Positions 1-10,985 are shown, counted from the first letter of the stretch. The stretch: DNA of 64,000 nt from Spirogloea muscicola (GCA_009602725.1 WELB01000034.1:710804-774803); one strand, 5' to 3'. The notes: generated by a model from the letters alone, not told the origin. Translations and numbers: made by a program.

Positions 1-77
1 TCTTTGGCTGCTTAGGTCCTCGTTTCCTTACTCTCCTTCAAAACATAGCCAATCTAGGCTACACACGACATGCAGAT

Positions 78-281
78 GTGTTCCCGGCTGAGATGGGCTT
101 GCCAGCTGCTTATCTGTTGTTGTTGCGACGACGAGTTTCGGCCTGTTTGCAGCCTGTTCAGGCTAATGCTTTGCACCAGAAAGCCAGGCGAGCTCTAGCT
201 GGTGGCAGAAGGGCTTCGTATCTGCCATCTAGAATCCAGGCATCGGTTAGCGACCTTTATGTTTTGACCCGTGGTTACTGA
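78..281 (+). mobile_element. LINE 3' ORF end fragment
   Basis: This is a short open stretch ending in the residues LTRGY followed by TGA. The same ending recurs at 1789 and 5845, with variants at about 2500 (no stop after RGY), 21595 (NRGY) and 21826 (SRGY), each after a serine-aspartate-leucine motif. I read it as the C-terminal end of one non-LTR retrotransposon family. Only the last part of the protein is present, as expected for a 5'-truncated LINE copy. There is no independent evidence of host function. Confidence 0.5.
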
Positions 282-980
282 GCGGGTCAATCTACTGTAG
301 GTTATGTAGGTCTTAAGATGTGCTTGCCTTTGTACTTGGCCATTTGGCCTTCGTTTGTTTCAAATACACGGAACTTTTCTGTATGCCCTTACCCCCATTG
401 GGAGAGCCACTTCTTCTATATGCTCACTCGCGGGTACTGAGCCTCCCTCTGCATCGTCTTGTGTATTGTAGTGTAGTCCTTTTCTGCGCGCTTCCCCTGG
501 CCGGCCCCCTTCTCGTACTTTGTTCCTTCTTTTTTGGGCTGGCTTTTCCAGCCCTATCCTCAACGGGCGAGCCGTTTCTTCTTCTTCTGCACTTTCAGGT
601 TGCCCTCCGCTCTGTCCGCGACGGGCTCCTGGCGGTCCACCCCAACATGTCGGATCAGGCCGTCCCCTCCGTCTGTGTTTTTAAATAGAAGTGCGCGCCC
701 ATAGATAAGAGGGGTCGTCCACCTCGCCCACAACCCTGACCTGCGTCCCCCAGGCACGCTTCACGGCACTGGTTGAAAAAGCGGCCTCTGACCAGGTCCT
801 TGTTCTTGTCCTTTTTCCAGCTCCTCTTTGGCTTTGGACATTGGCCATTCTTTTCTTTGGCTGGGCTTTGCCAGCCCCTCTTCTCTATGGGCGGCGAGCA
901 CTTTCTTTCTGACCAGGTGGTGGCGCTTCTCCGTCTGACCTTCGCGGGCGCGCCCGGCTCCTCCCAGCCTCCTCCCCTGG
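282..980 (+). repeat. LINE 3' UTR-like debris with hairpin
   Basis: No gene is visible here. The stretch contains the CTCGCGGGTACTGAGC end motif at about 428 and a hairpin at 535-554 (GGGCTGG, short loop, CCAGCCC) that also follows the other LINE ends in the window. A second, weaker hairpin lies near 860-880, after the recurring words TTTGGCTTTGGACATTG and GGCCATTC. It is probably several nested 3' ends of the same family. Confidence 0.4.
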
Positions 981-1026
981 GGCGGCGGCGTGGTTATCAG
1001 CGCTCCCACTCTACGCGGCGCTCACC

Positions 1027-1789
1027 ATGCCCGATGAGGTCTTCAGGACGGCGGTCCACCGGCTCTTGGGCCTCCTCCCTCCTTGCCTCGTGGGCGAGTG
1101 TGGTGCCCGTCACGCCGACCCTGCGGAGCTGGCTGCGCATATGCTCCATTGCGCGCACGGGGGCGAGCGGACCCGGTTCCCACGATCTCCTGCGAGATGG
1201 CATGCAGGGGGTTTTCAGGGAGGCGGGCTTCAAGGTGGCAGTGGAAAACACCTCAATAATGCCCATCCAGCTGGGCGCGGACGGCCAGCCCCATACTCGA
1301 CTTGCCGACATGGTCGCCATCCCGCCCGGCGGCGGTCCCCGCATCATCGCTGATGTGGTGACAACTGACTGCATCGACTCCGCCAATCCCACCAGATCGG
1401 CGTCGTTTGCAGGGCACGCGGTCGGCCAGGCGGCCAGGGGCAAGGAGCGAAAATATGCCGATCACCCGGTTGGTGATGACTTCGCAGCCCTGGCGATAGA
1501 TGTACAAAGGGCTTTCGCCAGCCGCTGGCTGGATCTCCTCCAGCGGCTTGCCCGTCAGGCCATTGACCGGCGGCTGGGTCTGCCAGGGGCGATGCCCCGC
1601 TTCAACGCCGCCAGGTCGCTCGCCCAAGTCTTCCGTATGCGCCTGGCGGTATCGTTTCAACGCTCCCTTGCCTCCGCCGTCCACACGCGAGCAGGCCGTG
1701 CTATGGCTGCCGCCTCTGGGTCTCGGCGGAGTGCTTCTTTCCCTGCAGCGAGCTACTCCGACCTGATGTTGCTCACTCGCGGGTACTGA
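1027..1789 (+). mobile_element. LINE C-terminal region with zinc-knuckle and nuclease-like domain
   Basis: This is the longest LINE remnant in the window. The 5' part (about 1027-1180) encodes a Cys/His cluster (CLVGECGARHADP...HMLHCAH) typical of the zinc-knuckle after the reverse transcriptase of many non-LTR elements. After a frame change near 1180 the next frame runs on to the stop at 1789. It carries a segment resembling a PD-(D/E)XK restriction-like nuclease (RLADMV, a glycine-rich loop, then IIADVVTTD), a helical segment (FASRWLDLLQRLARQA) and the terminal DLMLLTRGY. The reverse transcriptase is absent, so the copy is 5'-truncated and dead. The nuclease assignment rests on motif spacing only. 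Confidence 0.6.
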
Positions 1790-2060
1790 GCTTCCCTTTG
1801 CATCGTCTTGTGTTTTGTAGTGTTTTGAGGTGTAGTCCTTTTTCGGCACCTCTTTCTTTGGCTTTGGACATTGTCCATTCTTTTCGGGCTGGCTTTGCCA
1901 GCCCCTCTTCTCTATGGGCGAGCACTTTCTCTTCTTTTCCGGCTCCTCTTTCTTTGGCTTTGGACATTGTCCAATTTTTTTGGCTTTGCCAGCCCTTCTT
2001 CTATTGGCGAGCACTTCTGTATGCACAGCCGCTCTTGTAATCCTCTAATCAGCAGCCGCA
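1790..2060 (+). repeat. LINE 3' UTR with reference copy of the dispersed hairpin
   Basis: Directly after the LINE stop comes the family 3' UTR: TGCATCGTCTTGTGTTTTG, then GGCTTTGGACATTGTCC, then a perfect hairpin at 1886-1905 (GGGCTGGC, TTT, GCCAGCCC) and TCTTCTCTATGGGCGAGCAC. Part of the UTR is repeated in tandem at about 1940-2020. Other hairpin copies in the same orientation lie at 535, 2169, 4533, 5945, 20708, 21360, 21697, 21918, 27177, 47623 and 47799. Reverse-orientation copies lie at 10723, 15159, 28141, 36795, 53154, 53453 and 53715. Confidence 0.6.
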
Positions 2061-2159
2061 CCAGAATAGAAAGCACATCAAATACCCCCGCGACGGAGCT
2101 ACTCCGCCTCCACTGCTGGCATCGACAAGAAGAGGCGCTTCCAACGGGGGCTACGGTTG

Positions 2160-2625
2160 GCTATTTTTGGGCTGGCTTCTCACAGCCACTGCTGTCAATC
2201 TGGAAGCGCTTTTTCTGTGGCTGGAAGAGCCTTTCACAGCCACTGCTGTCAATCTGGAAGAGCTGTTTCCTTTCTCTCTTTGGGCTGGCCTCTATGATTA
2301 TGCCGTGTCATACTTCTGTAGGCTGGCCCTTTGCGGCTCCCGAATTTCATGTCAGCGCTCCCAGGCTCGTGCACTGCACGATCAATGCGGCCGCGCTTTC
2401 TTTTCACTTGTGGCCAGGCCGCGCGTTGCTGCTACTTCTGGCATTCATCAGGGTGACACCTTTCCGGCTGCAAGTTACTCCGACTTGCGGCTGACTAGGG
2501 GTTACTCATCTCCCATCCGCTGTGCCCTTGTACAGCTTTGTGGTTTTAGCGCCTGTTGGCCCACCGGACCTTGTCCAATATTCTTCTGGGCTGGCTTTTC
2601 ACAGGATTGCGGCCTGGAGTAGCCC
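2160..2625 (+). mobile_element. LINE 3' end fragment with two hairpins
   Basis: The stretch begins with the hairpin (2169-2188) and a second partial copy, CTTTCACAGCCACTGCTGTCAATCTGG. It then holds a remnant of the LINE C-terminus ending in AASYSDLRLTRGY at about 2500, where the usual stop is no longer present, and another hairpin start near 2588. It appears to be two nested 5'-truncated copies. Confidence 0.45.
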
Positions 2626-3560
2626 GTTCTTGGCAGCCCTAGCCTTTTCGCCTGAGCTACTTCTTACTGTGTGAATATATGTGGCTTACCTAGGGGGGAC
2701 TTCTGGCTGTGAGAGGCTAGCCCGAGGCGCAGGTTCTTCCAAGAGGGAGCGATGGTTGCGGAAGGTCAGCCCTAAACGAAGACGAAGTACCTCTTCTCGA
2801 GGGGCCAAGGGCTGTGAAGTGCCAGCACTTGGAATGGACCAGGGGCCGGCATCATCCCTTACCATGCCTAGCAGTTATTCATATTATCTTGTCTGATCCG
2901 GGCTGGCCGTTCGTCACTGGCAATCTGGTCCTTCCTTAGCGTGCTGACACTCCTTAAGGCCAGCAACTCGCATGGCAGTGCTCCGGCTCCACAATTAGCC
3001 TGTCCGATGTCCATGAGCTCACTGGTGGGTGCGGAAGCTGTCCTCCAGCCCTGATCCTTCCTGTGCCCTTAGCCCCTCTTAGCCTAAATTTCAGATTTCT
3101 ATACTGCCCATGCTGTTCCACTTCCTCTACATCTCGCATAAATATTGTATAAGACTCGGTCTGACCTCTTATGATGGCATGCGCACAACGTGCCTGATTC
3201 CTGAAATACCCACTTCCTCTTCAGCTACTTATTGAGCGTATCAACGAGCATTATGCTGGCCGACTTAAGGTCTCAGACACAAGCGCTTGCACTGATTATA
3301 ACGAGCCTATCAAGAGGCTAAAACCATTCCGTCCTTGCAGATTCTTATGCTCGGTGAATTTCGACACACACACCAAACGGCAGACCACATACCCGCACTG
3401 GTAGAGGAGAAGCTGAATATAACCTTGCAAGCTGTACATGCCTAAACAAGTTGCACATCGTCGCACAGGAGTACGCTTTAGCCTGCAACGCGTGCCATTC
3501 AAACTAGCTCCGCAAAATGTGCTTAAAACAAGGCAAACTTACAGCTAAGCAATAAAAGCC
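2626..3560. other. Gene-free stretch, no recognised content
   Basis: I see no credible exon here. One degenerate reverse hairpin (GGCTGTGAGAGGCTAGCCC) lies at about 2706-2726. The open frames are short, have mixed codon use, and lack splice-site support. The interval would lie 3' of the candidate minus-strand gene at 3583-4048. Confidence 0.4.
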
Positions 3561-3582
3561 ATGAGCTCTCTGCTAAGCCTGA

Positions 3583-4048
3583 TACTTGGCTTGGTCTGAT
3601 GTGTTGCCTAAAGCAGAGTACAGGGCAAGCTGGAAGAGCTCGTCGGCAGTGAAGTTGTCGGTGATGGGCACTGCAGAAGCCAAGACGGAGGTGCTCCATA
3701 AGAAGACTTCCACACGAGCATGCCAGCTAGTGGACGGAGCACTTCATACCCTACAAGAAAAGATCACCCAAATGGGATATATTGTCTCTTCGATATCTTC
3801 TCTTCAATTGTAGCTGCTAGTTGTTGACTCTCGTAGGGTAATTGAAGCTTCCGCTCCAAAGCTCGCTGCATCGTCGTGGACTTACTGCACATCCAGCAGA
3901 AACTGGCGACATCAGCTCATCCCATCACGGGCTGCCGCGCAGCGAACCTTTCGTGCTCGGCGGACGGCTGCTTGCTCTGTGCGACGGCGGCGCCGGCGGA
4001 CGCGCAGAGGAGCAGGGCGACGGCGTCGGCGGCGGCGGCGGCCTTCAT
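3583..4048 (-). CDS. Candidate small secreted protein (two exons)
   Basis: A minus-strand ATG at 4048 opens MKAAAAADAVALLLCASAGA, followed by AVAQSKQPS: a convincing signal peptide with an A-x-A type cleavage site. A possible donor (AAAG then GTTCGC) follows after 34 codons. A second exon at about 3730-3583 reads in phase to a stop and encodes LASAVPITDNFTADELFQLA plus a short tail. The acceptor is uncertain, because a better one (TCTTTTCTTGTAG) would put the exon in another frame. I do not recognise the family. The GC-rich first exon followed by AT-richer sequence matches the other genes here. It may be a real short gene, a damaged copy, or a longer gene broken by a sequence error. Confidence 0.3.
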
Positions 4049-4049
4049 G

Positions 4050-5431
4050 GTGGGCAGGCAGGCGAGCGGCGGCTGGAGGGTAGGGGGGGGAGATGGGCTG
4101 CGTGGGCGCGTGAGGAGTCGAGCTGGTGTCCCGCACTACAAGGAGTGGGGCCTTACCGCAGCTCCGGAGCCAGGGGGGCCCGCTGCAGGGGCCCCCTGGG
4201 CGTCTCTCCCTCCCCCCGCCTCCCTCCCTCCCCTGATTTTCTACGGTGCGTGCCCAGGTCTCTCGCCTACTGGCCAGCCGGCCGGCCTTCCTTCCCCGGC
4301 CGGCCGGCCTTCCTTCCCCGGGCGCGCTAACCGCGCTTGCGTCCCCACCCCGGCTGTACCCGGAGCCACACCCCCCACGTCCACTTGTTTGCCCTAGCTT
4401 TTTGCCTGAACAATGTAACGGCTTAAATTGTCCACCGCTTCATGTCATGCGCACCGCGCGCCTTCTCTCTCTTTCTCCAGCTACTGGCCCCTTCGGAAGA
4501 GCTTCTTCTCTTCCTTTCTCAACTTATTTCCTGGGCTGGCTTTTCACAGCTCTCTCCCCCTTAGTATGAGCTTTTACAGCCATCGCCATTCCAGGACCTT
4601 GTCATGCTCTTTTGGGCTGGCCCTTGGCAGCCCTCGCCTCCTTCGCAAGTTCTGTTTCTTGTATGACCCCTATCGCCCCCCCCTCTTAGAGAGGCTTTTC
4701 CACTCCCTTCAGTAGCCAGTGCCCGTGCCCCTTGGTCCCTTGCTCTTGTGAGCAGTGATACGCTCTCCGACTCCTTCGGAAGAGCTGTTTCTCCTCCATC
4801 TTATGAGGAGTTTGGGCTGGCCTCCCACAGCAATTGCCTTACACTGGGTTGCTGCTCCATTTTCTCCTCCTTTCGTAGCCCACCGCCCCCCTCTGGACAT
4901 TCCATCAGGCTAGGCTGGCCTCTCACAGCCATTGCCTTGCATCAGAAGAGCTGCTTCTTTCTTCCGGAACAGCTGCTTCTCACGGAGAGAAGGCGCGCGG
5001 TGCGCATGAAATTGAAAGGGAGGACAACGGAGCTGCTTCTCACGGAGGAAGCTTCTCCTCCCCGAGCACACCCGCCCCCAGATCGCGCCGGCGCGGGCTA
5101 GGAAAGCGACATCCGCGTGGGCGCAGGCCTTGCAGCCGCGCCAACTGTGCGCGGCGCGTGGCGCCCGCTGACGGTGCGCCCGGCTCTGCGAGAAGTCCGC
5201 CAGATGGCCACTTCCCCGCCCCGGCCGCGGAGCTAGTTTTGGGCTGGTTCGAAGCCTTCTGGCCCAATGGAAGAGCCTCCCGTTGATTCAACCTACCCAG
5301 TCCTGCCGACTTGCGGCTGCTACTGCTCTGAGTGGCTGTCATGTCTGCCGCTTGCCCTGCCCATTGCGTAGCTGCGTGGTTTGCGCTCTCCGGCCCCTTG
5401 CGAACCGTGTTCTCTCGCTCTCCTTTTGTCC
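4050..5431. other. GC-rich upstream region followed by LINE-type repeat debris
   Basis: About 4050-4400 is very GC-rich and could be the promoter and first-exon surroundings of the candidate gene at 3583-4048. From 4430 to 5330 the sequence is repeat debris: hairpin copies at 4533 and about 4812 and 4910. A dispersed word (CATGCGCACCGCGCGCCTTC) lies at about 4446 and its complement at about 4990. No exon is supported. Confidence 0.45.
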
Positions 5432-5694
<263 letters not shown>

Positions 5695-5699
5695 GCTGG

Positions 5700-6060
5700 T
5701 CTTCTGCAGCCAATGCCCCCTCTTTGCCCACGCCGTCCATACGCGCGCAGGCCGTGCTATGGCCGCCGCCTCTGGGTCTCGACGGAGCGCCTCTTTCCCT
5801 GCAGCGAGCTACTCAGACCTGATGTTGCTCACTCGTGGGTACTGAGCTTTCCTCTGCATCGTTTATCTGTTCTGCAGTATGTTGTAGTGTAGTCCTTTCT
5901 CCGGCTCCTCTTGCTTTGGCTTTGGACGTTGTCCATTCTTTTTTGGGCTGGCTTGGCCAGCCCCTCTTTTCTAGGGGCGCGCTTTTCTCTTTAGGAGAGC
6001 TTCCTTTTCTGCCCACTTCAGCATAGGGCTTCGCTTTGTGCAGCCCCATGCTTCGTACTA
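5700..6060 (+). mobile_element. LINE 3' end fragment
   Basis: The last ~45 codons of the LINE protein (HTRAGRAMAAASGSRRSASF ... YSDLMLLTRGY) end at 5845 and are nearly identical to the copy ending at 1789. They are followed by the same UTR words and the hairpin at 5945-5963. The close match suggests the two copies share a recent source. Confidence 0.6.
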
Positions 6061-6989
6061 GCTTTTGCCTGAACAGCGTATTGTTAGTTGAGATCCCTTC
6101 AATCCATGCGCTCCGCGCGCCTACCCCTTTTGCTGCGCGATTTTGCGTGCCGGAATTTCGCCCCGGGAACCCATCCCTACACCTTCCCACAGTGTGAATA
6201 TCTCTTAAGTCCCTCTTCTCTGTAGGCGAGCAATTCTCTTAAGCGGGGTCAAGGGCCGTAAGCTGTTGCCTGGGTCCGCAGCGTTGACGCGGAGCGAGCC
6301 GCCCGCTCTGTCGACCTAACAGCCGCCAGAGCTCAGCCCAGCAGAGGATCACCGTCCACTTCCGGTCCCCGATGTCGCCAATCCCTTGCTAGCAAATTGC
6401 GATGGTGAATCGACCGGCAGTAGGGAGAATGGTCTCTGCAAGGACCAGAAGCAGCAGCCAGACGCTTCCAGCACGCAAGGGTGATGGATTACTTTGACAG
6501 CTTGGTAAGTGTCGTGAAGGAGCCCGGACATCGACGCCTCGTGTTTGAGGGCTCATCACACGATGTCGTTGCAAATGCCCTGTGAGATAAGATCTGAGTT
6601 GGTCACTTTGTTAGGAACGGGCTGCTAGTTGGAAAAAACACATTACATTAAATGGTATGTGAGAGAAGAACGATTCTGCCCGGAGCAGAACCAGCCATTT
6701 CATTCCGTACTTCTCACATACATCCGTCTTCTGTTGTGCATAGCATATGCCAGCGTGGTGATAAGTGCTGGGTTTCCCAGAGACGCACTAGCCATGAGAT
6801 ATGCAAATCAAAAATGATGCTGAAATTTAACCCATGTCCAATAAAGTCACTGCTTGCTGCAGCAAGCTTCAGTCAGGTGTGCCACTCAGATTCTATGCCA
6901 GAATTTCTAGCACCGGTAATTTGTTTCATCAATATCGACCGGGAACAAAATCGCCACAGCTTGCTGATGCTCTGCATTTGTGGTGCAAT
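6061..6989. other. Gene-free stretch
   Basis: No exon is recognised. The first 150 bp are more LINE-type debris (a CGCTCCGCGCGCC word near 6108). The part next to 6990 is the 3' flank of the desiccation-related gene; a TGTAA motif (the poly(A) signal of many green algae) lies on the minus strand near 6973, which is suggestive only. Confidence 0.35.
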
Positions 6990-9225
6990 TTACATACACG
7001 GGCTTATATTGGAGCCTATGCCCTTCTTGGCAAGGTAGGCTTCGGCTATCTTTCCACCAGCTCCCTTAGGGAAGAAGCCACCAGGTTTCTCTGCGTGGCT
7101 GGTTCCATAGACCACACTGAGGACCTCTGCAGGAGTGCGTGGAAAAGCCAGCGATGTCTCGTTGCGTGCTAGGATGTTGGTCCAGGTTTTGAGCTCAGCT
7201 CCCTCTATAGGTGGGACCACAATGTTCTGCAGAGTCCACATTGTGTCAGTCAGTCATGCTGCTGTAAATGTTTGAATTCATTAGTCCCGTCACAAGAATC
7301 AAGAGTTCTGGGAGGGGCAGCAATCGATTCCAGACTGCTAAGACTATGACGTAGAGGACAGTTGTGCTGAGTACCTGCTCGTTGATTGGTGCACCTGCTC
7401 CATTCAGTCGCTGGCGAAGCTTCACAATACCTCCCGTTATATCTTCGATCTTCAACAGTCAACCGAGGAAGATTGGATTTTTGAGATAGGACGACGAGTA
7501 CATCAAGAAGCTGAAGCTTGTGCAAGGAACCTCTGCATAAGGGGGATACATCAACGTTATGCAGTTTGCATGCGGTCAAGGGCCTGGCTGTCCAACATCA
7601 ACCTGGCCACTGGTCCACACAATGCAGAGGAGGCCATTCACTACCTTCAATCCGTAGGGATAGAAAGTGTGCTTTTTCATTTCGTATAGCAGCGTGCGAA
7701 GCATGGCGTCTTGGCCTGCCTCAATGGCTAGCACACCACCCAGGATCTGCACACTCGGTCCTCAGCAGCCGAGACCCAGCGAGCAAGGCCAGCAAGATGC
7801 CACAATAGTCAAGCTACAGATGAGAATGTTTTTGATGCCCAGAATGCATGTTGGATGCTGCTGTTGTGGCCCCTACTGAGTTGATTTGCAATTCCTGATC
7901 GACTAGGAGCAAATGGCAGCTTACAACCTAGTATGCTGCACACCTAGGGGAATGACAAATATCTCTAGTAAGAAAGTATGCTCTGTCCACCCGAGAGATC
8001 ACAAGTATACTATGTTGAAGATAGGCTGCGAGCGTGCTTTGAGCTTGCTGAGCATTGCTTGAGAGCGAAGTAAGTGCTCACCTGCTTAGCCTGCATGGTC
8101 TTCAGCAGAGGATTGGCCCCCACGTAGCCAGTCAGACCGACGTAGGGGATGACAAAGGCAGCCAGCAGCCACGCATCGTCTCCCTGATAAGGGTCCCATG
8201 GCACGTCCTTGGCTCCAAAGGCTTCTTCGCCAAGGACTGCCCATACTTTGCCAATGTCGATCGGAGGCCTTGGGAAGGCGTCCGGCCCAAGATACTCTCG
8301 GAAAATCCTGATACCATACACCAAACATACACGAGCATGATGTTCAATCAGCAGGTTATGTGACTCTGAGACTGCACTTCCGAGACAGCCACGCACATGT
8401 CAAAGCTTGAGCCTAGTAAGTAGAAATCGACAAATGCGGGGCTGACGACAATCAGCTTCTGCATGCCTTCACATGTATTCACAGGTGTATTCGAGGCAGG
8501 ACCCTGGTGCTGGTCATCAGGCGGCTGCGACATCGACACAGACAGTCTTACTTGATGTGGCCGACCTCCTGCAGTCCCAGCATCTTGGCAATATCGCGTA
8601 CTTCTGGGGAGAGCTTTGCAAGTCGTCCGCCAATAGATGGTGGACCTCCGCCCGTCAGAGCTGGATCGATGCCCTCAAGGCCATAGCCGTACACTGACTT
8701 CAAGTAGAACTCAGCCTCAAGATACTCCAAGTTGAGCGCCAAGGCAATCAGGTCCTGGTCGATGATCGGGACAAGCTCCCCTCCATCGTCATCTGAAGAT
8801 AAGAGGTACTTGTTTTACATTTTCTGCTTGCAAACAGGGGGAGCACCAAGAGCTCATGTAATCCGTTAGCATTTTAAGACGACTTCATACACGTATAGAT
8901 GTGAAGCTATCTGCCAGAGCCGCCCAAGTGGGCGACTGCAGCATGGCGTACTCGAGTGGGAGTCTGCAGACTGTTCGTCATGTTCCATCTCCATGTTACG
9001 CCTCTCCACGCGTGTGCGCCCTTCGCGGCCAGCACGGGCCGAGTCGTCCTGGACTTCATCAGTGCTCGCAGGGTCTTGGCCTTGCTCGTCGGTCGCACCA
9101 GCACCAGCACCTGCAGCGGCCACGGCCACCGCAGCCGGAGCCTGGCCGCGCACGGCGGCAGCCAGGAAGGCAGCCATGAGCAGCAGCACGGCGGCAGCGC
9201 GGGCGAGCTGCGGGGAGGCGGCCAT
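6990..9225 (-). CDS. Desiccation-related protein, PCC13-62 / ferritin-like family
   Basis: Six exons (9225-8952, 8792-8552, 8307-8082, 7746-7645, 7449-7375, 7226-6990) join in phase to 384 residues. The start is the ATG opening MAASPQLARAAAVLLLMAAF, a signal peptide, followed by a low-complexity acidic linker to about residue 90. The conserved core then follows: ALNLEYLEAEF, GGPPSIGG, LQEVGHIK, FVIPYVGLTGYVGANP, LAIEAGQDAMLR, SLAFPRTPAEVLSVVYG and KPGGFFPKGAGGKIA. These are hallmarks of the plant PCC13-62 family, whose helices carry Glu/His positions like those of ferritin-like di-iron proteins. Members are secreted or vacuolar and accumulate on drying; the biochemical role is not established. 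The gene looks intact. Confidence 0.93.
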
Positions 9226-10574
9226 CGCGCTCGGTGGGCGAGCCGGGCCCCCGAAGCCTCGCTGCCGCTGGCGGAGTGGCCTGGCGCTCGACAGCTCGAG
9301 TCTCGGAGCCGCGGCAGAGGCGCCGATGGATATGCGCCCGCCGGCGCCATGGCGGCCGTCACGGCGCTGCGGCGCGGCGGTCGGGCNCGCGCGGCTTGCG
9401 CTGGCGGGGCCTCGGGGCGGCCGCCATGGCGGCGGGGCGCGGGGCGGGGCGCCTGATCTCCCCGCTGATCAAGGACGTGGAGGGAGGGGCGGGGCCACCG
9501 CTCCGCCCTCCCTCCCTCCTCCTTCCTCGCCAGGCCAAGCTGCAGAGCTGCAGCTCCGACTGGCCCTCGCTGTGGTCGCTCCCACCATCTGCGACCGACG
9601 CCCCGGCGTCACTTCCCAGCGCCTTTCGGCCCTTTCGGTCCTTGTGAATTGGGCTGGCTGGCGCCTCTCTACCACTGCCTTACATTGGACGAGCTCTCTC
9701 TTCCCAGCCGCGCGGTTTGATCGCTCAGCCCCAGGGCCCCTTTGTGGCCACTCGGCTGGCTGTCACGGCCGCCCCGCGGTACCGGCAGCCGCTTTCGTCG
9801 TTCCACGAGGCAGCGAGCATTGCTTCCAAGCGGTGTTCCTTGAGAGCAGCCTACGGCTATCAAGCTGTGAAGACGTGCTTTTGGCCAAGAGTGGCTTGCC
9901 GGCGGCAGTGCCCTCGTTCTTCTGCCTTGACAGTCAGTAAGTCTGCTGCGCGCTCAGACCCATGGTCTGGACAGCTAGGCGATCTCCAGCTGGTGACGAA
10001 GGGGCTTGGTATGCCGCCCTTTATTGAAATCTTGGTACGATAAGTTACATGCTGACTTCCGCTTACCTACTTAGCATGGCAGCAGCAGTTGTCTGCTTGC
10101 CTGTTTTCGGCCGGTCTAGCCCTCTGGCGCTCAGTCTCCGCTGATTCTTGCTTACTTGCATATCCATGCATAATCGGTTGCTAGTTGCCAATTGCTTCGC
10201 AGCAAATGCTGTGTGACCATGCTTCGAAGCCAAATTGCTTAGCGACTTGCACGTCCAAGGTTCACACCCTGGCGCTCGATCATGCAGCGAAGGCGACCAT
10301 CTTCGCAAGCACGGGCTGGACCTCGCACCCTTGACGTCCTGCTACGCCCTGCACTTGCATGGCTGCCGTTGCTCCCATTGCTCCTTCCATTTTTTTGCAG
10401 GACTGCTCTGTACCCGCTGCCGGGCTGTACAATCTCACTCTCGGTCAATCAAGTCGAGGAGTAGATCAACGCTCTTGCTCTGATGAGCGTCTGCTGGTGC
10501 TGCCCGCCCAACTCCGTGCAGCTCGTCTTGGCTCGCTTCTGCCCAACCACCGGCCCTCTCTGAGCTTTGAGTGA
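9226..10574. other. Upstream region of the desiccation-related gene, then LINE-type debris
   Basis: About 9226-9460 is GC-rich and contains one unresolved base at 9387; it is the probable promoter of the minus-strand gene. From 9620 onward, repeat words appear (GGGCTGGCTGGCGCC near 9650). 9700-10560 resembles diverged LINE-family sequence without a clear frame. No host exon is supported. Confidence 0.4.
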
Positions 10575-10985
10575 TTGCCTTTATAAGGCTGGAATTGGCC
10601 TCCCTTTCAATGTCATGCGCACCGCGCGCCTTCTCTATTTATTGGATGTTAGTCTAAGTGATCCAGGAGAGGGCCAACAGAACTGAGTACTAATGCTGGA
10701 ACAGCGCTTCCAAATTGACTGCTGGCTGTGCGAGGCCAGCCCAAAAGAATGGACAAGGTCTGGAGGGGCCGGATGGCGGATGCAGGAGGGACCCGCGTGA
10801 GGTTGATCGATGCAGCGAGGAAAGGACAGACTCTTCCAGTAGCCAGCTCATTACCCCGTAACCAGGACATTTGTAAGGCTAGATTTGGCCTCCCTTTCAA
10901 TGTCATGGGCACCGCGCGCCGTCTCTCTCTCTCCAGTAGAGGGCGATGGCCGGGATTGGCCAGCCCAGCCAATTCCCGGCCATGA
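10575..10985 (-). repeat. Two copies of a dispersed ~60-bp repeat plus reverse hairpin
   Basis: The word GGCCTCCCTTTCAATGTCAT followed by GCACCGCGCGCC occurs at about 10597 and 10889. Its complement (GGCGCGCGGTGCGCATGAA, TTGAAAGGGAGG) lies at about 4990 and 21119, with a diverged copy at 59186. A reverse hairpin lies at 10723-10742 and is followed by AAAAGAATGGACAAGG, the complement of the CTTGTCCATTCTTTT word found beside plus-strand hairpins. Confidence 0.55.

Noticed and set aside
5249-5270. GGTTCGAA-like word suggesting a tRNA T-loop
   Set aside because: No acceptor, D-arm or anticodon stem can be folded around it; it lies in repeat debris. No tRNA or rRNA gene was found elsewhere by eye.
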